In this document: piece after piece, positions 12,301 through 22,400 of the stretch
Numbering within the stretch: position 1 is the stretch's first letter
Layout: each line of letters begins with the position of its first letter
DNA from: Drosophila pseudoobscura
Taxonomy: Eukaryota; Arthropoda; Insecta; Diptera; Drosophilidae
DNA length: 64,000 nucleotides
Direction of reading: 5' to 3'
Assembly (NCBI RefSeq): GCF_009870125.1
Contig: NC_046681.1
Span: forward strand, 21,775,001 to 21,839,000
Notes under the pieces: model-generated
What the model was told of the DNA's origin: nothing
Seen by the model: the letters and a program-made list of their open reading frames with translations, nothing else
The model's database searches: none
Position numbers and translations under genes: made by a program

Positions 12301-15300
12301 CCACCGATGCACCAGGTAAACCACTAGGGTACTAGGATACACCAGTCTTAAGTCACCTCTTGCATGTCTCCCTCCCTTGCCTGCTTTCCATTCCGCTCTC
12401 TAGCCCCTGGAACCTATCATCCGGAGCACTCCCGATTCGACAGTTCGCCGTCGTACAGCTTTGGCCTGAAGACCCTGCCCATGCCATCCCTGCCAGGTAG
12501 GTCCCGCTTTCACATAGCTCTGGGCTGGTGTTCGGTACATCGGTTGTTGCGAATATCCTGTACAATGCTATTTCTGTGTGTTTGCTTTCTGTTCCATGTT
12601 TGCCTTACACACACACCTCTTGGTTCTGGCCATGCTCCTTCCATCATCTGTATCTCCTCTGCACATCTGTATCTGTAAATATTCACGAAACCCTCACTAG
12701 AACATAGAGGTCCCTACATTGAAGATCGCATTCTGCAAAGACGCGAACGACGCTTGGCCAGTCCCGGTAAGAAAAGCTAAGGTTTAAGCCCCATCCACAC
12801 CCATTTCATCCATCATAAAATCAAATATGGCAGTGAATGCGTCTCTAAGTAGATCGAATGGGGCGTGTAATCCCTATGGGGGTTGTAATAGCTTCAAAGT
12901 GGGTGTTTTAGTATCGAAAGGTTTCTGCCATGAGACTGTTGCTTCTCTGTGTACTCGTCTGTTGGCTCTTTTCCCACACCGAGAACAGAAGGAATTGTAA
13001 GACTATATAGTAGCACACCATTTCGTTGCCGAATCGCTGACTCAATTTATTCAGATGGTCGGAATCTGGCCTGCTTGACACACAACTTGTACAAGCACGA
13101 GAGTTCCTGTCCCGGGCCGCGGCGCATCTTCTATGCCTTCCATCGCATCATCTTCAATTGCACGAAGGTGTTCACCAAATGCCCCAAGATCCACAGGCAC
13201 AACGAGTACACCACCCTGAAGCGCTGTCAGGATGACTGCTACTTTCATATGATAATCCCGACCACACCGAAGCCAGCCAATAGCTCGGGCAATGGCACCA
13301 CTAATGGCACCACCGATGGCGCCGCTGGAGGGGGCGCAAACGCAGGAACTGCCACTGAGGATGGGAAGAAGGATGAGAAGAAGGATGAGAAGAAGGATGA
13401 GAAAAAGTCCGACTTTGATGCAGAATCCCTTATGCGTGCGAATCCCTACAAATTTGTGGGTCGCAAGGGTGATGGCAAAACTCAAATGAAAACCCAGTCA
13501 CGTGTCCAAAGTAACATAGCTGAAAGGCGTAGAAGAAGGTCTCGACGATATCATTAGATTTCCACATTAAATGGAATTAGAGACAGTTCAGTCATCACTA
13601 ATCGAAATAGAAACGCCTATTTACACCACTCCCAGTCCTCTACAGTAGTTCAATCGAGTATCTTCAGCGATGTGGTGCCCTCAGACTGTCGCGTTTCTAC
13701 TCCTTTTGTGGGGTCACTCGGCCCCTGTTCTCTCCGATCGCTGCCTGGAAGCGAACCAGGGAAAGTCACTGGACTGTACAGGGCTACCGAAGCTCACCTA
13801 CTACTACGATGCGGTGGGAAAGCAGTGCGTTTCGAAGAGATCCAAGTGCCTTTCTAGCCCCGTGGCCAATATGTTCGACACCAGACAGCTGTGCCTGGCC
13901 GAGTGCCAGCATCACATGCTCCGGGACTGAGACGCCTTCGCTTCCCCAGAGACACACACATTCTCTCCACCAGAGACAAACACTCTCTCTTCACTAGGAT
14001 TAAAGCAATGTTTTTATGGCTTTTAGTGCACAAGATTTGTTTAGAGACATTTTTATTTTGTAATATTCTCGCACAGTGCGCAACAATGGGGAGTGCACTA
14101 GCAACACCGCCAGCACCAAGACTACGACCACCACCACCACAACGACAAAGACCATTGTCAATGGGGTGGAACAGCCAGAGGTCGCCACAAAGGTGAATGG
14201 ACACATTGCACATGCACCCGCCGCACTGAGCAATGGGAGCCATCATGCGACAAAAACGATCACCACGACCACGGAAAAGCAGGTGTTGCACGGCCAGGCA
14301 GAGCGTGGCAATGTGAAGGTGACGGCCAGCGGTAAGTCGGATGCCAGTGCCACGAAAGCGGCCAGTGCCAGCACCAGTACGGTGGTGCAGTCGGACGGGG
14401 CAATTGTTACCAGCGGCAGATCCTCGCGGATCAGCACCGTCAAGTACGCTGTGGAGGCGAGCAGCGTGCAGGAGAAGATCATCAGGTAACCCACTTACTG
14501 TTTGCTGTTGTGTCTGTGTTGTACGTTCTTTTGCAGGCACATCATATCTCAAGATCATCCGACAACTAACCCAGCCATTCCCAACAAAATAAAAAACCAC
14601 CAGTCAAAAAGAGCCAAGCCATTAACCTGCGGAGCATCCCTCCTCTGTTCCGATCCGTACTAATCCCTATCCCGCCTTTTGCTCCTCGACAGCTCCTAAT
14701 GTCTACAAGATACCAACCGTCTTGGGCAGCAGCAAGGAGGGTAAGATTCGCTCGGCCCCAGCCTATACGATGGCTGGACGCGAGAAGCCGCCACTAATAC
14801 CGGCCCTGGTCATGCCCGGACCTGGCTACTACGACGGAGAGTTCACGGCCATCAAGCCCAAGCCGCCACATTATACGATGCGCGGCAAGTACCAGCTTGA
14901 AAGCCACGATGCCAAGCCCGGTCCTGGGGCGCACTGTCCGGAGAAGGTATGTTGAATGGGGGCTGGCATAGGGTGGGGTATGATTAGAATACGAATTAAG
15001 TACGGCCTCCTGACCTGCCCACAGTATTATGAGAAACGTTCGTCTCCAGCCATATCCTTTGGCATTGCGCACTCGCCCTTCGCTGGGACCCAGAAATCCG
15101 CCATGATCCCCGATCGTTACGTCCAATGTCTGCTGGCGAACAGACCAGACAAGGACTATCCCTAGACCTTACTTGACCAAATTTCTTATTAAATATATTT
15201 TAATCACGAACGCCGGTTTCTGCTTCGGTTTCCTCCATATATATCCACAGATCAACCTCTCCCATGTGCCCGCCTACAGTTTTGGCATCAAACACTCGCA

Positions 15301-15364
15301 GTATCTGGGCCGATTGAACGAAAAGAATACCGACTATGACTACAGCTTCTCGGGAATCTGTTAG
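6364..15364 (+). CDS. CG8086: STPGR/SHIPPO-repeat protein (CG8086-like), multi-exon
   Basis: The encoded protein is a long array of about 33-aa repeats around TPAPGxYxPEK…PAYSFxGR, the sperm-tail PG-rich (SHIPPO/ODF3, CIMAP) motif of axoneme-associated proteins, so a sperm-flagellum or ciliary role is likely. I place exons at 6364-6580 (or from 6395 if spliced), 6636-6941, 7483-7584, 7826-7930, 8109-8207, 8295-8393, 8467-8565, 8664-12131, 12217-12315, 12404-12496, 12710-12766 and 14693-14946, ending with 15025-15165 or 15251-15364. Most internal introns are phase 1 at the same point of the repeat (TPG/APG). The start is uncertain: ATG 6364 gives an uninterrupted exon, while an ATG at 6300 with a weak donor at 6311 and acceptor at 6394 would give MAMK-GESF. 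Two Kunitz-like genes sit inside its 12767-14692 intron on the same strand. Identity with D. melanogaster CG8086 is from memory and synteny. Confidence 0.85.
8664..12131 (+). repeat. CG8086: coding tandem array, about 35 STPGR units in one exon
   Basis: This exon of 3,468 nt is about 35 units of 99 nt. Units fall into three types by their middle segment (SMAGKHTQKI, SFGGRNDPKVEN, SFAGRHDLHKP), which cycle to give a 297-nt higher-order repeat. Longer blocks also recur: the ITNGTPAPGDYCPEKTRLDN unit reappears at spacings of about 594 and 891 nt, indicating recent segmental duplication within the exon. Edge units at both ends are more diverged than the centre. The array also keeps other frames open by periodicity; those frames are not genes. 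Confidence 0.9.
12132..12216 (+). other. CG8086: GC-AG intron in the STPGR gene
   Basis: The donor reads CCAG|GCAAGT, so the intron begins with GC rather than GT. The acceptor TTACAG at 12216 leads into an exon that continues the repeat perfectly in phase 1 (APSAYEPEK), and that exon ends at a normal donor at 12315. Apart from the C, the donor matches the consensus, as is typical of GC-AG introns. Confidence 0.8.
12930..13557 (+). CDS. secreted Kunitz-like protein with charged tail (nested gene 1)
   Basis: Exons 12930-12996 and 13055-13557 encode 189 aa. Exon 1 begins MRLLLLCVLVCWLFS, a clear signal peptide, and ends in phase 1. The mature part has six cysteines in a C-x11-C-x16-C-x6-C-x14-C-x3-C arrangement, close to a Kunitz/BPTI domain, with CPGPRRIFYAFHR after the second Cys. 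After the domain comes a Thr/Asn/Gly linker, a (KKDE)n run encoded by a 12-bp repeat at about 13366-13403, and a basic tail ending RRRSRRYH. The gene lies inside the intron of the STPGR gene on the same strand. It is a clear paralog of the gene at 15722-16135. Small secreted Kunitz-like proteins are common in fly male accessory gland and haemolymph; the actual target is unknown. Confidence 0.75.
13670..13930 (+). CDS. small secreted Kunitz-like protein (nested gene 2)
   Basis: A single-exon frame of 86 aa starts MWCPQTVAFLLLLWG, a signal peptide, followed by one six-cysteine domain (C-x10-C-x16-C-x6-C-x14-C-x3-C) of Kunitz type. Its spacing is close to that of the neighbours at 12930 and 15722, although the residues differ a lot, so it is an older paralog of that pair. 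It is nested in the same STPGR-gene intron, 112 bp after the end of nested gene 1. Unlike its neighbours I see no intron after the signal peptide. Protease-inhibitor activity is not assured because the residue after Cys2 (TGL) is not the usual Lys/Arg. Confidence 0.65.
   Translation: MWCPQTVAFLLLLWGHSAPVLSDRCLEANQGKSLDCTGLPKLTYYYDAVGKQCVSKRSKCLSSPVANMFDTRQLCLAECQHHMLRD
14077..14663 (+). CDS. CG8086: alternative Thr/Ser-rich 3' exons of the STPGR gene
   Basis: An acceptor TCGCACAG at 14076 opens a phase-1 exon (14077-14485) encoding VRNNGECTSN followed by Thr-rich and Ser/Ala-rich sequence, with no STPGR motif. It ends at AG|GTAACC and joins in frame to 14537-14663, which stops at TAA. Its phase matches the exon ending at 12766, so it would replace the last repeats in one isoform. 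The next STPGR exon (14693) has the same phase and can be reached by skipping it. The codon pattern and a good donor/acceptor pair support it, but no family is recognised and it could belong to an unrelated transcript. Confidence 0.5.
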
Positions 15365-15721
15365 AGCCAGTCCCAGTTCCAAGCTCAATCCCAATCCTCG
15401 CTATGCTCAAGATGGTCTTCGAATAAGAAAAGATAAAGAAAACAGCTTCCCTACCATACAATTACTACCTTTGCTACTCATACGCGTCCGTCGTATCAGA
15501 CTAACCTAAGTTTTAGCGTGTTTCTGATTGAACCTAATTGTAAGTCGAAAGTGTTGTGGAATGTTACAATTATACTTAAGTATATAAAGGGATATTACTA
15601 ATAGATCGGCCCTGCCTTGCTGTTTCTACTTGTGGGGGGAACCATTTTACGCTTTTTCCATAACTAATGGGGCATACGATATAACTACGAAAGATTTGCA
15701 CCATAAGCAAACAGTATCGGA

Positions 15722-16135
15722 ATGAGGCTTTGGCTGTTCAGTGTAATTGCAATTGGCTTCTGCTGGATGATGGGCCAGACCGCGAAGAAGCATTGTAAGA
15801 GTTTACCATCCTATACCCTATATAGAAATCCTATATGTACTTGATTGAATCTCCATTTAGTTGGCTTGGAAGACGGCTGCGTGAAGAAGAACATGTATAT
15901 GCACGAGAGCGCCTGCCCGGGCCCATATCGCATCTACTTTGCCTTCCATCGCGTAATCTTCGACTGCATAAAAGTCCGTACGAAGTGCCCCCGTATATAC
16001 AAATACAACGAGTATAATACCCTAAAGGAGTGCCAAACGGACTGCGCCTTGCTTATGGTGCCGGTGATTAAGAATGATGATGTAACTGAATCTGAACCTG
16101 AAACTAAAAAACCCGAAGATAACGGCGACCCATAA
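15722..16135 (+). CDS. secreted Kunitz-like protein (third of the cluster)
   Basis: Exons 15722-15794 and 15861-16135 encode 115 aa. Exon 1 encodes a signal peptide (MRLWLFSVIAIGFCWMMG) and ends in phase 1, exactly like nested gene 1. Six cysteines follow in a Kunitz-like spacing, with MYMHESACPGPYRIYFAFHR matching KHESSCPGPRRIFYAFHR of the 12930 gene, and the protein ends in an acidic tail (ESEPETKKPEDNGDP). It lies just after the last exon of the STPGR gene. The shared intron position and sequence show tandem duplication. Confidence 0.75.
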
Positions 16136-16737
16136 ATGACCCAGAGAAAGGGAATGGAACGGAAACGCCAACATAGCACAACCCAAATGTAATTGTGCTG
16201 CAACTTAGGATAAGTTAGGGATACAAATTCGTCTTACTTTCGATAGATAACATCGCCAGGTGTGAACTCGATTCGTATAAATATGTGTATGTGTCAGAGC
16301 CATGCTTAACCCGGCAATCGATTCGAATTGGTATTCGATTCGGTTGGTCAGTTAGAATCAGCGGCTCAGTTTTCTCATTACATCGAGTCATTCAACCACA
16401 ACTGAACGTAATTTGTACTGTTTTGGATCCCAAAATTTCAATTTTTCTTTCTCGCTCACTATTCATTTAATTTTTTGGTAGATATTCATGAGGCCTTCTT
16501 GTAACTAGAATATGACTTCCTCATATGTACATATGGCCTTTTTCGGGGCATAAGTCTGATGACTGTCCGATGTCATCGATGACATTGTCGTGAGTTATAC
16601 CAATATATAAGCGTTAGATGTAAGGGTGTGTTTTTGGTGCTCCTCAATACCAATTTTATTGCATTCATATTTACAACTATACAATTTGCAAGACTCATAT
16701 TATAAACATAAACCACAATCCGGGTGTTGCTCACCCT
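16136..16737. other. gap between convergent genes
   Basis: AT-rich sequence between the third Kunitz-like gene (+) and the minus-strand Cys-rich gene. It should hold both 3' UTRs. I see no other gene. Confidence 0.5.
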
Positions 16738-17387
16738 CTAGTTTTTGGTAAGTTCGATCTCGGCATGGAAGCAAGACTTGCCCTGGGAAAAAACAAACAA
16801 GGAATGAGCATGGTATAATTCTATGGTAAAGCAGCTGGGAAAAACTCACTGTATCGTGTTTGATCTCCGAATCGATGATCAGATGGCCTCGGGCCATTCC
16901 CAGCATGGCCTTATACTTGGACAGATCAACTGTGTGCTCGTTAGCGCAGACCTTCTCCTCGGCCACGGGGCAAGAGGCCGGGGCACCGAACAGCTTCAGA
17001 ATGTCCTTTGCCTCTGATGGGGCCTGGTCCATGGCGAGGCAGAGATCCACCTTACCCTCCTTCATCACGATGCCGTCCTTCTGAACCTTAAACTTGGCCA
17101 TAGCCGTGCCGAAGGGCTTATTGATGATACAGCCGGAGGGCACCAGCTCGCATTTTTTGTTCAGCTTGAGGCTGAAGTCACTGCCAACCGTCATGACGGC
17201 ATCATCGCCGGCACAGTTCTCCATCTTGACCAGCTTGGCTTTGTAGCCATTCTGCAAGGACATAGAGGGGTTGGGTTAGGTTAGTCCTGGAGTCTCGTCT
17301 CTTCCAAAATGGAGCGCTACTTACACAGGCTAAGGCCGCCTCAAAGGCCACAGAGCAGATCAGGAGAAGGGTAAACGTTCGCAGCAT
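16738..17387 (-). CDS. small secreted Cys-rich protein, possibly ML-like
   Basis: Exons 17325-17387, 16850-17251 and 16738-16782 (minus strand) give 169 aa, with all introns phase 0. The protein begins MLRTFTLLLICSVAFEAALA, a signal peptide, and the mature chain has about nine cysteines including CAGDDAV, CPVAEEKVC and GKSCFHAEIEL. The length, signal peptide, an early NGYKAKLVKMENC and a C-terminal Cys strand resemble secreted lipid-binding ML/NPC2-like proteins. I cannot confirm the family and no membrane span is present. A TATA-like CCATATAAATAG on the minus strand at about 17442-17454 lies some 60 bp upstream of the ATG, giving a short leader. Confidence 0.7.
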
Positions 17388-18589
17388 TCTGGATTGTTAG
17401 AGTGTCCAACGATTTTGGGCAACACAGGATGGACGTACGGCTATTTATATGGAAATGTGTAATTATTTGCGCATTAAGCGGTACTTGACTATTGCGATCG
17501 CTGATCGTTCGGCTCAATTGATCGCCGTCCACCCACTGACTAGCCAGACAGTCGGCCAATAGAAATTAGACTCTGCTCTAAATATCAGAGTTATTATGGC
17601 CAGCCATTTTTAATTGCTCCGCGACATGGCTTAGCATGTAGCTGGAGCACTGATCTCTTGATTGCTCGACTGTGTTTACACCCAAACCAAACTACTTATA
17701 AAAGACGAGTCATCATGAAGTTCATCTGTTTAATTGATAAGCCTCCCCCCCCATACACTCTACATGCACGATTATTGTTTCCAACCGATTTGTTTGCAAT
17801 TTAATTAGTATAATAGTCGGATACACAAATGATTTGTGGTTCCCATTTCTTAAATGCAGAGTAACCTCGTTGATGGCATGCAATCGACTATAACAGTAGC
17901 AGTCGTTACAAGTATTCAAATTCAAGTTTGAAGGGCACTCTGTCCGAAACTGGTTGTTATAAAACGACACCCTCTCAGATATAACAGCTTATAGCGTTGT
18001 GACATTAGACTTCGCTAACTTTGCTGCGAATAGATAAAACCAGAACAAAAGTTGTGTTTTTAGCCGTAAAGCATAAATATAGATTTATATTCCAATATTT
18101 TTAACATATTTTTTTTTAAATTTTAATTGATTATTTTAGATTTATAACTTTCAGGGAATCATCCATTCTTTCATCTACACGACATCTACATGTCATGTAT
18201 GAAATGTAATAATCACGTAAAGAGGAATTTGACTTCCGATCATGGACAGAGAACAATTAACCCATTTTCGTAAGTATGTATTAATAATATTCTCCACGAA
18301 TTTTAGCGCAGTCTATGTGAAAGATATCGTGGTCTAGCCTAACGCTAAGATACAGAATAGGATGGACCTAAAAGTGTAACAATTATTTTTATTATTAGTA
18401 TTCTATCCGCAATCTATCTTGGGGGTTCAAGTGGACTAAGTTTGTTGTTTCATCGGTATATTTTCTGTATTTCTGAGGAACAGACGATTTTGTCAATTTC
18501 ATCAATCCATTAAGCTTCATTTATAACGTTATATAGAAATCCAATAAAAGCAATTATTTCGAATAGGCCAATCACGTATAGAATTGATT
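17388..18589. other. AT-rich non-coding stretch
   Basis: Apart from the TATA-like box of the adjacent minus-strand gene, nothing gene-like is visible. Open frames are short and AT-rich. Confidence 0.5.
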
Positions 18590-18790
18590 CATCAATCGTA
18601 CAAAATTGAGTGGGCATGGCTAAATGTTCTATTTAGCTAGAAATATTCGACGGAATATCAAAAACGAGGAATATGTATAGTAGAACATCAAATCGTCAGT
18701 ATATTTACGGTATATTTTGAAAATGAGGCGGTATGTTTCGGTATATTTCTGAGGTCACACTGACACACGGTCACACTGCTATCGATAAGC
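18590..18790 (+). promoter_or_regulatory. housekeeping-type promoter (motif 6, motif 1, DRE), possible distal Pvr promoter
   Basis: GTATATTT-type motif 6 copies occur near 18698, 18709 and 18740. Two motif 1 sites GGTCACACT lie at 18753-18761 and 18769-18777, and a perfect DRE TATCGATA lies at 18780-18787. This grouping is the known TATA-less housekeeping core promoter of Drosophila, read here toward the + strand. Sequence after about 18790 is 5' UTR-like, with a possible donor CAG|GTGTGT near 19438. The nearest + strand gene downstream is Pvr, whose first coding exon has an upstream acceptor TTGCAG at 31866, so this may start a long Pvr transcript. The link is an inference. Confidence 0.55.
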
Positions 18791-19449
18791 CCGCTCACTT
18801 TTTCTGGCCGCCGACAAAAAACAACGGAACGAACGTTAGTCGCGAATTTTAATCTGAAACCGAAAAGTCCGTTGGTAAAAGAATACAATTCAAAAATATA
18901 TTTTATTTAAAAATTAGTGAAACACTAAAATAAAGTATCAATATTCGATATAATTCATATATAATTCTGAAAAAAAAACAAGTCGCGCTTCGAACGGGGA
19001 ATTAAGGTGCGCGCTCTAAACTTGCAAAGCAATACGTATACGTTTACGTACGATATTTATATGGTGATCTGATCTGAGCCAGAAACAGACTGTTCAAATT
19101 TTGTCGACGACGCAGTTTATTTAATAATTATTTGTTATTGAAACTCTTCCCCCACGCAAGAAGGTTGGAAGACTTCATTCAACGCAAATTGAAAACGTAA
19201 GCCGTAATACGAGTATAAGTCAAAAATGTGGTGCCCTAGAGGTTGGTTGTTGGCGGGCGAGGAAAACAAGTGATGCATCAAAAGGTGCTAAATAAATGAG
19301 CCGCCTTAAAAAACACAAAAACAAATATAGTTAGATATCTTTGGATTCTTACGTGCGAGTGCGACAGAGTGAGAGCGATGCAGTGAACAGAACACCTATA
19401 CAAAAGCAAAGACAATAAAATATCAATGTGTCTACAGGTGTGTGGGGTG

Positions 19450-22400
19450 ACAAAGCCCCCAAGAGAGAGGGAGAGCAGAGCTAATGTTCTATGATATTGA
19501 AATCTGAAATTCGAGAATGCTGTTCAATCGCAAAATAGTATCTCTGTATTTGTGTATCTCTGTGTAAGCCTGTTTTTTGTGGTTGCGTTGTGTTGCACAA
19601 TGCAATGACAACTATGGAACCATCCAAAATTTGATTTCAATCGGTTTATAGTGTGTGGTTGCGTGTTCACTATCAGTGACCTTTTTGGGTGTATGCGTGT
19701 GTATTATCAAAACCCTGTATTCCATTGATAAGTATTAGAGTTGTTGTGTGTGTGTGTAGTGGTGCGTGAATACATCAACGGCATTCCGTTTCTGTTGAGA
19801 GAGCAAACACGGTCACCCCAACCCCATCACCAGCCCCAAAGCCCCCCCAGGTATCCAAGCTCTGCTCTGCCACGGCTCTTCGATTATGATTCATCGCTGG
19901 CCGTGATTACCGGTGAATACTCGTTGTTGTTGCGGTTAACTGTAGACTTCGTAAGATTGTGAATATGTGAATGTAAATATCTTCCACAATTTATTACTCT
20001 ATGTATTAATCATCGGCCGGATATTTGGACAACTTCTAGCATCTTCCGCAACTCTCAAATGTTGGCTTCCTGTTGGCGGTTTTGCAACAACCGAAAAAGT
20101 TCACATTTCTTTTGTTTTCTTCAGGCCAACCACTTGCTTTACCCTTTACGGAGGGTATGATGGTTTCTTAGTAGATCTTGGACCTAACATTAGCAGTCGA
20201 TAAAGCCATTAACATTCGTTTCTATGCCAATCAGTTACTAAATCTACGATCCATCAGGCTGAAACCATTCTTATTCACTTAATATCAGAATAATATATTA
20301 AAAAACTTCCAACCAAAGTTTTATCGAAACCGTAGCTTCTACAAAAACAATAGATCTCCCAAGAGTATCAAATACTTCGTCCATCAAAGGCCAGCCCTCC
20401 CCTTCTTTCTTGATTCGGATGAAACAACTTTCTTAAACCGGTTCTTCAGTTTCTTGACCAACAAAATGTTGATATAAACAACGAAACAAAACGAAAGAAA
20501 ACGAATGCGGACTGAAAGAATGGAGCAAAATTAATTTCCATTACAAAACGTGACTCAGGGATTGCCTCCTACATCTCCATCTCCATCTCCATCACCATTT
20601 GTATGAGTATCTCTCTACAAAAGTTCTGATCTGATCGAATCAAAGGCACATAACTCTTTTGCCTCCAATTTGGGTCACTGCAATTGCTGGTCTGGACCCA
20701 ATTTGTTTATTGAATGCAGCAGACCTCCAACAGCCAACGGCCCAACCCAACCCACTCTGCTGCAGCCTCCGATCGCCATCGGTTGCTCTATTTATCGTAA
20801 CGTATGGGTTGGACTTCCAACGGCTGCCAGGCTGCTAATTGTTGCTGCTCCGTTCCGTCAATCACTGCTGGAAAACCGAAAATGTGAGTGGAAAATTGAG
20901 AATGGCAGGAGTCATATCAAGTCATAAAGCTGCCTCTCTAATGGGGGGGGGCACGGGCACGGCGACCAGGAAATGCATGCCTGGCCAATGGACTGTATAA
21001 ACATTTACTGGGAATTCCCAGCCCCGCCTCCCCGCCAACATGCATTCGCTATGCAAAAAAACATTCCATTCCAGCCGCACAACTGTTGTGTTGTGATAAC
21101 CCAAGGAAAATCAATAGGAAAAGCCAGCGATTCTTGGAAATGGTTGTGCCTTCCCCTCCCCGTTGGCCAGCTCTTTTTCACACCTTTCCCATTTTGCACA
21201 ACATGGCACATTAATCAGGCACGGTTTATGGCTCGACCATCCATGGATACGAGCTCTTGCAAGTTGCAACATGGTCATGCCACACTGGCACCGGGACCGG
21301 GGACCAGGGACCCCGTCTCGGCAACGTGTCAAATATAAGCCAGAGCTGAGAAAGAGGAGGAGCGAGCTCTATTACGAATAAATTACCTTGTCTACTGGGA
21401 TGGCTAAAACGACTTTAGATAGGGGCTTCGCACGAGATCCAGCTTATGCCCTGGATGAGCTCTTCCTGCCAGTGGAGGAGCTCTTCCTGACCCTGGATAA
21501 GCTCTTCCTGGTGTAGTATAAAGTGGATAAATGCTTGGCCATAAATTGGACATCCACAAGATATCATCTACACGGGAGAAAAGCTACAACAAGAGCTTCA
21601 AATCATATGGAAAATATCTCATATGATATATCATAATTTTCTATATGTTTTGTTAAAAGTTTCATTTCATAGATATGGAACATGCATATTTGAATTTCTA
21701 ATGGATATATGTATTAGGTGGGGTTTTATTGCCCCCCAGGAAGCATACCTTTGCCTATAAAGAATATAAATATATTCTTAAGTATATGTGTTCCTATAAA
21801 AACTTATATGAGGGCGTAGATGTGCCAATGATCCAAGTCTGAATTTTACGGGCAGTTCCAACTCCCGCGAGGCGCTGCCACATGACGCTCGTCTCCTGCA
21901 TGCATTATATAAATCAGATCTGTTGACAAATGATACAATTCTATGATGGAAGTCGTTCCTTTTTTTTAAGAAAATTCAACCATTCCTTCGATGGAAACGG
22001 AGAATCTGCATTTTCCTTTGGTACATTTTTCGCAGTGCACATAATTGAATTTAGCAATTACCTTTAGCCATACATAATTCAGATCTACCCCAACGAAAGT
22101 CTTCACAACTCTGGCTTTAAGTTCTAAACGTTCCATTTGCCATTGTGTTTGTTTGTTGTTGCGGTCGGAGACCGCACATTCTATGAATGGACACGAGTGT
22201 GGAGTGGTGTGGAGTGGAGTGGGGAGTGGAGTGAGGTCTCTATATCCGCTGGTGCTGTCTGCTGCTGTCATTGCCGTTCCATGTCCCCCTCCGAACCAAC
22301 ATAAATAATAAATGGACATCGACAACAAAATATTTTTGGCCAGGCCAGTGGGGCGTAAGCGCTTAACCATTCGCCGGGCCATAAATCTCAACAAAAGGCA

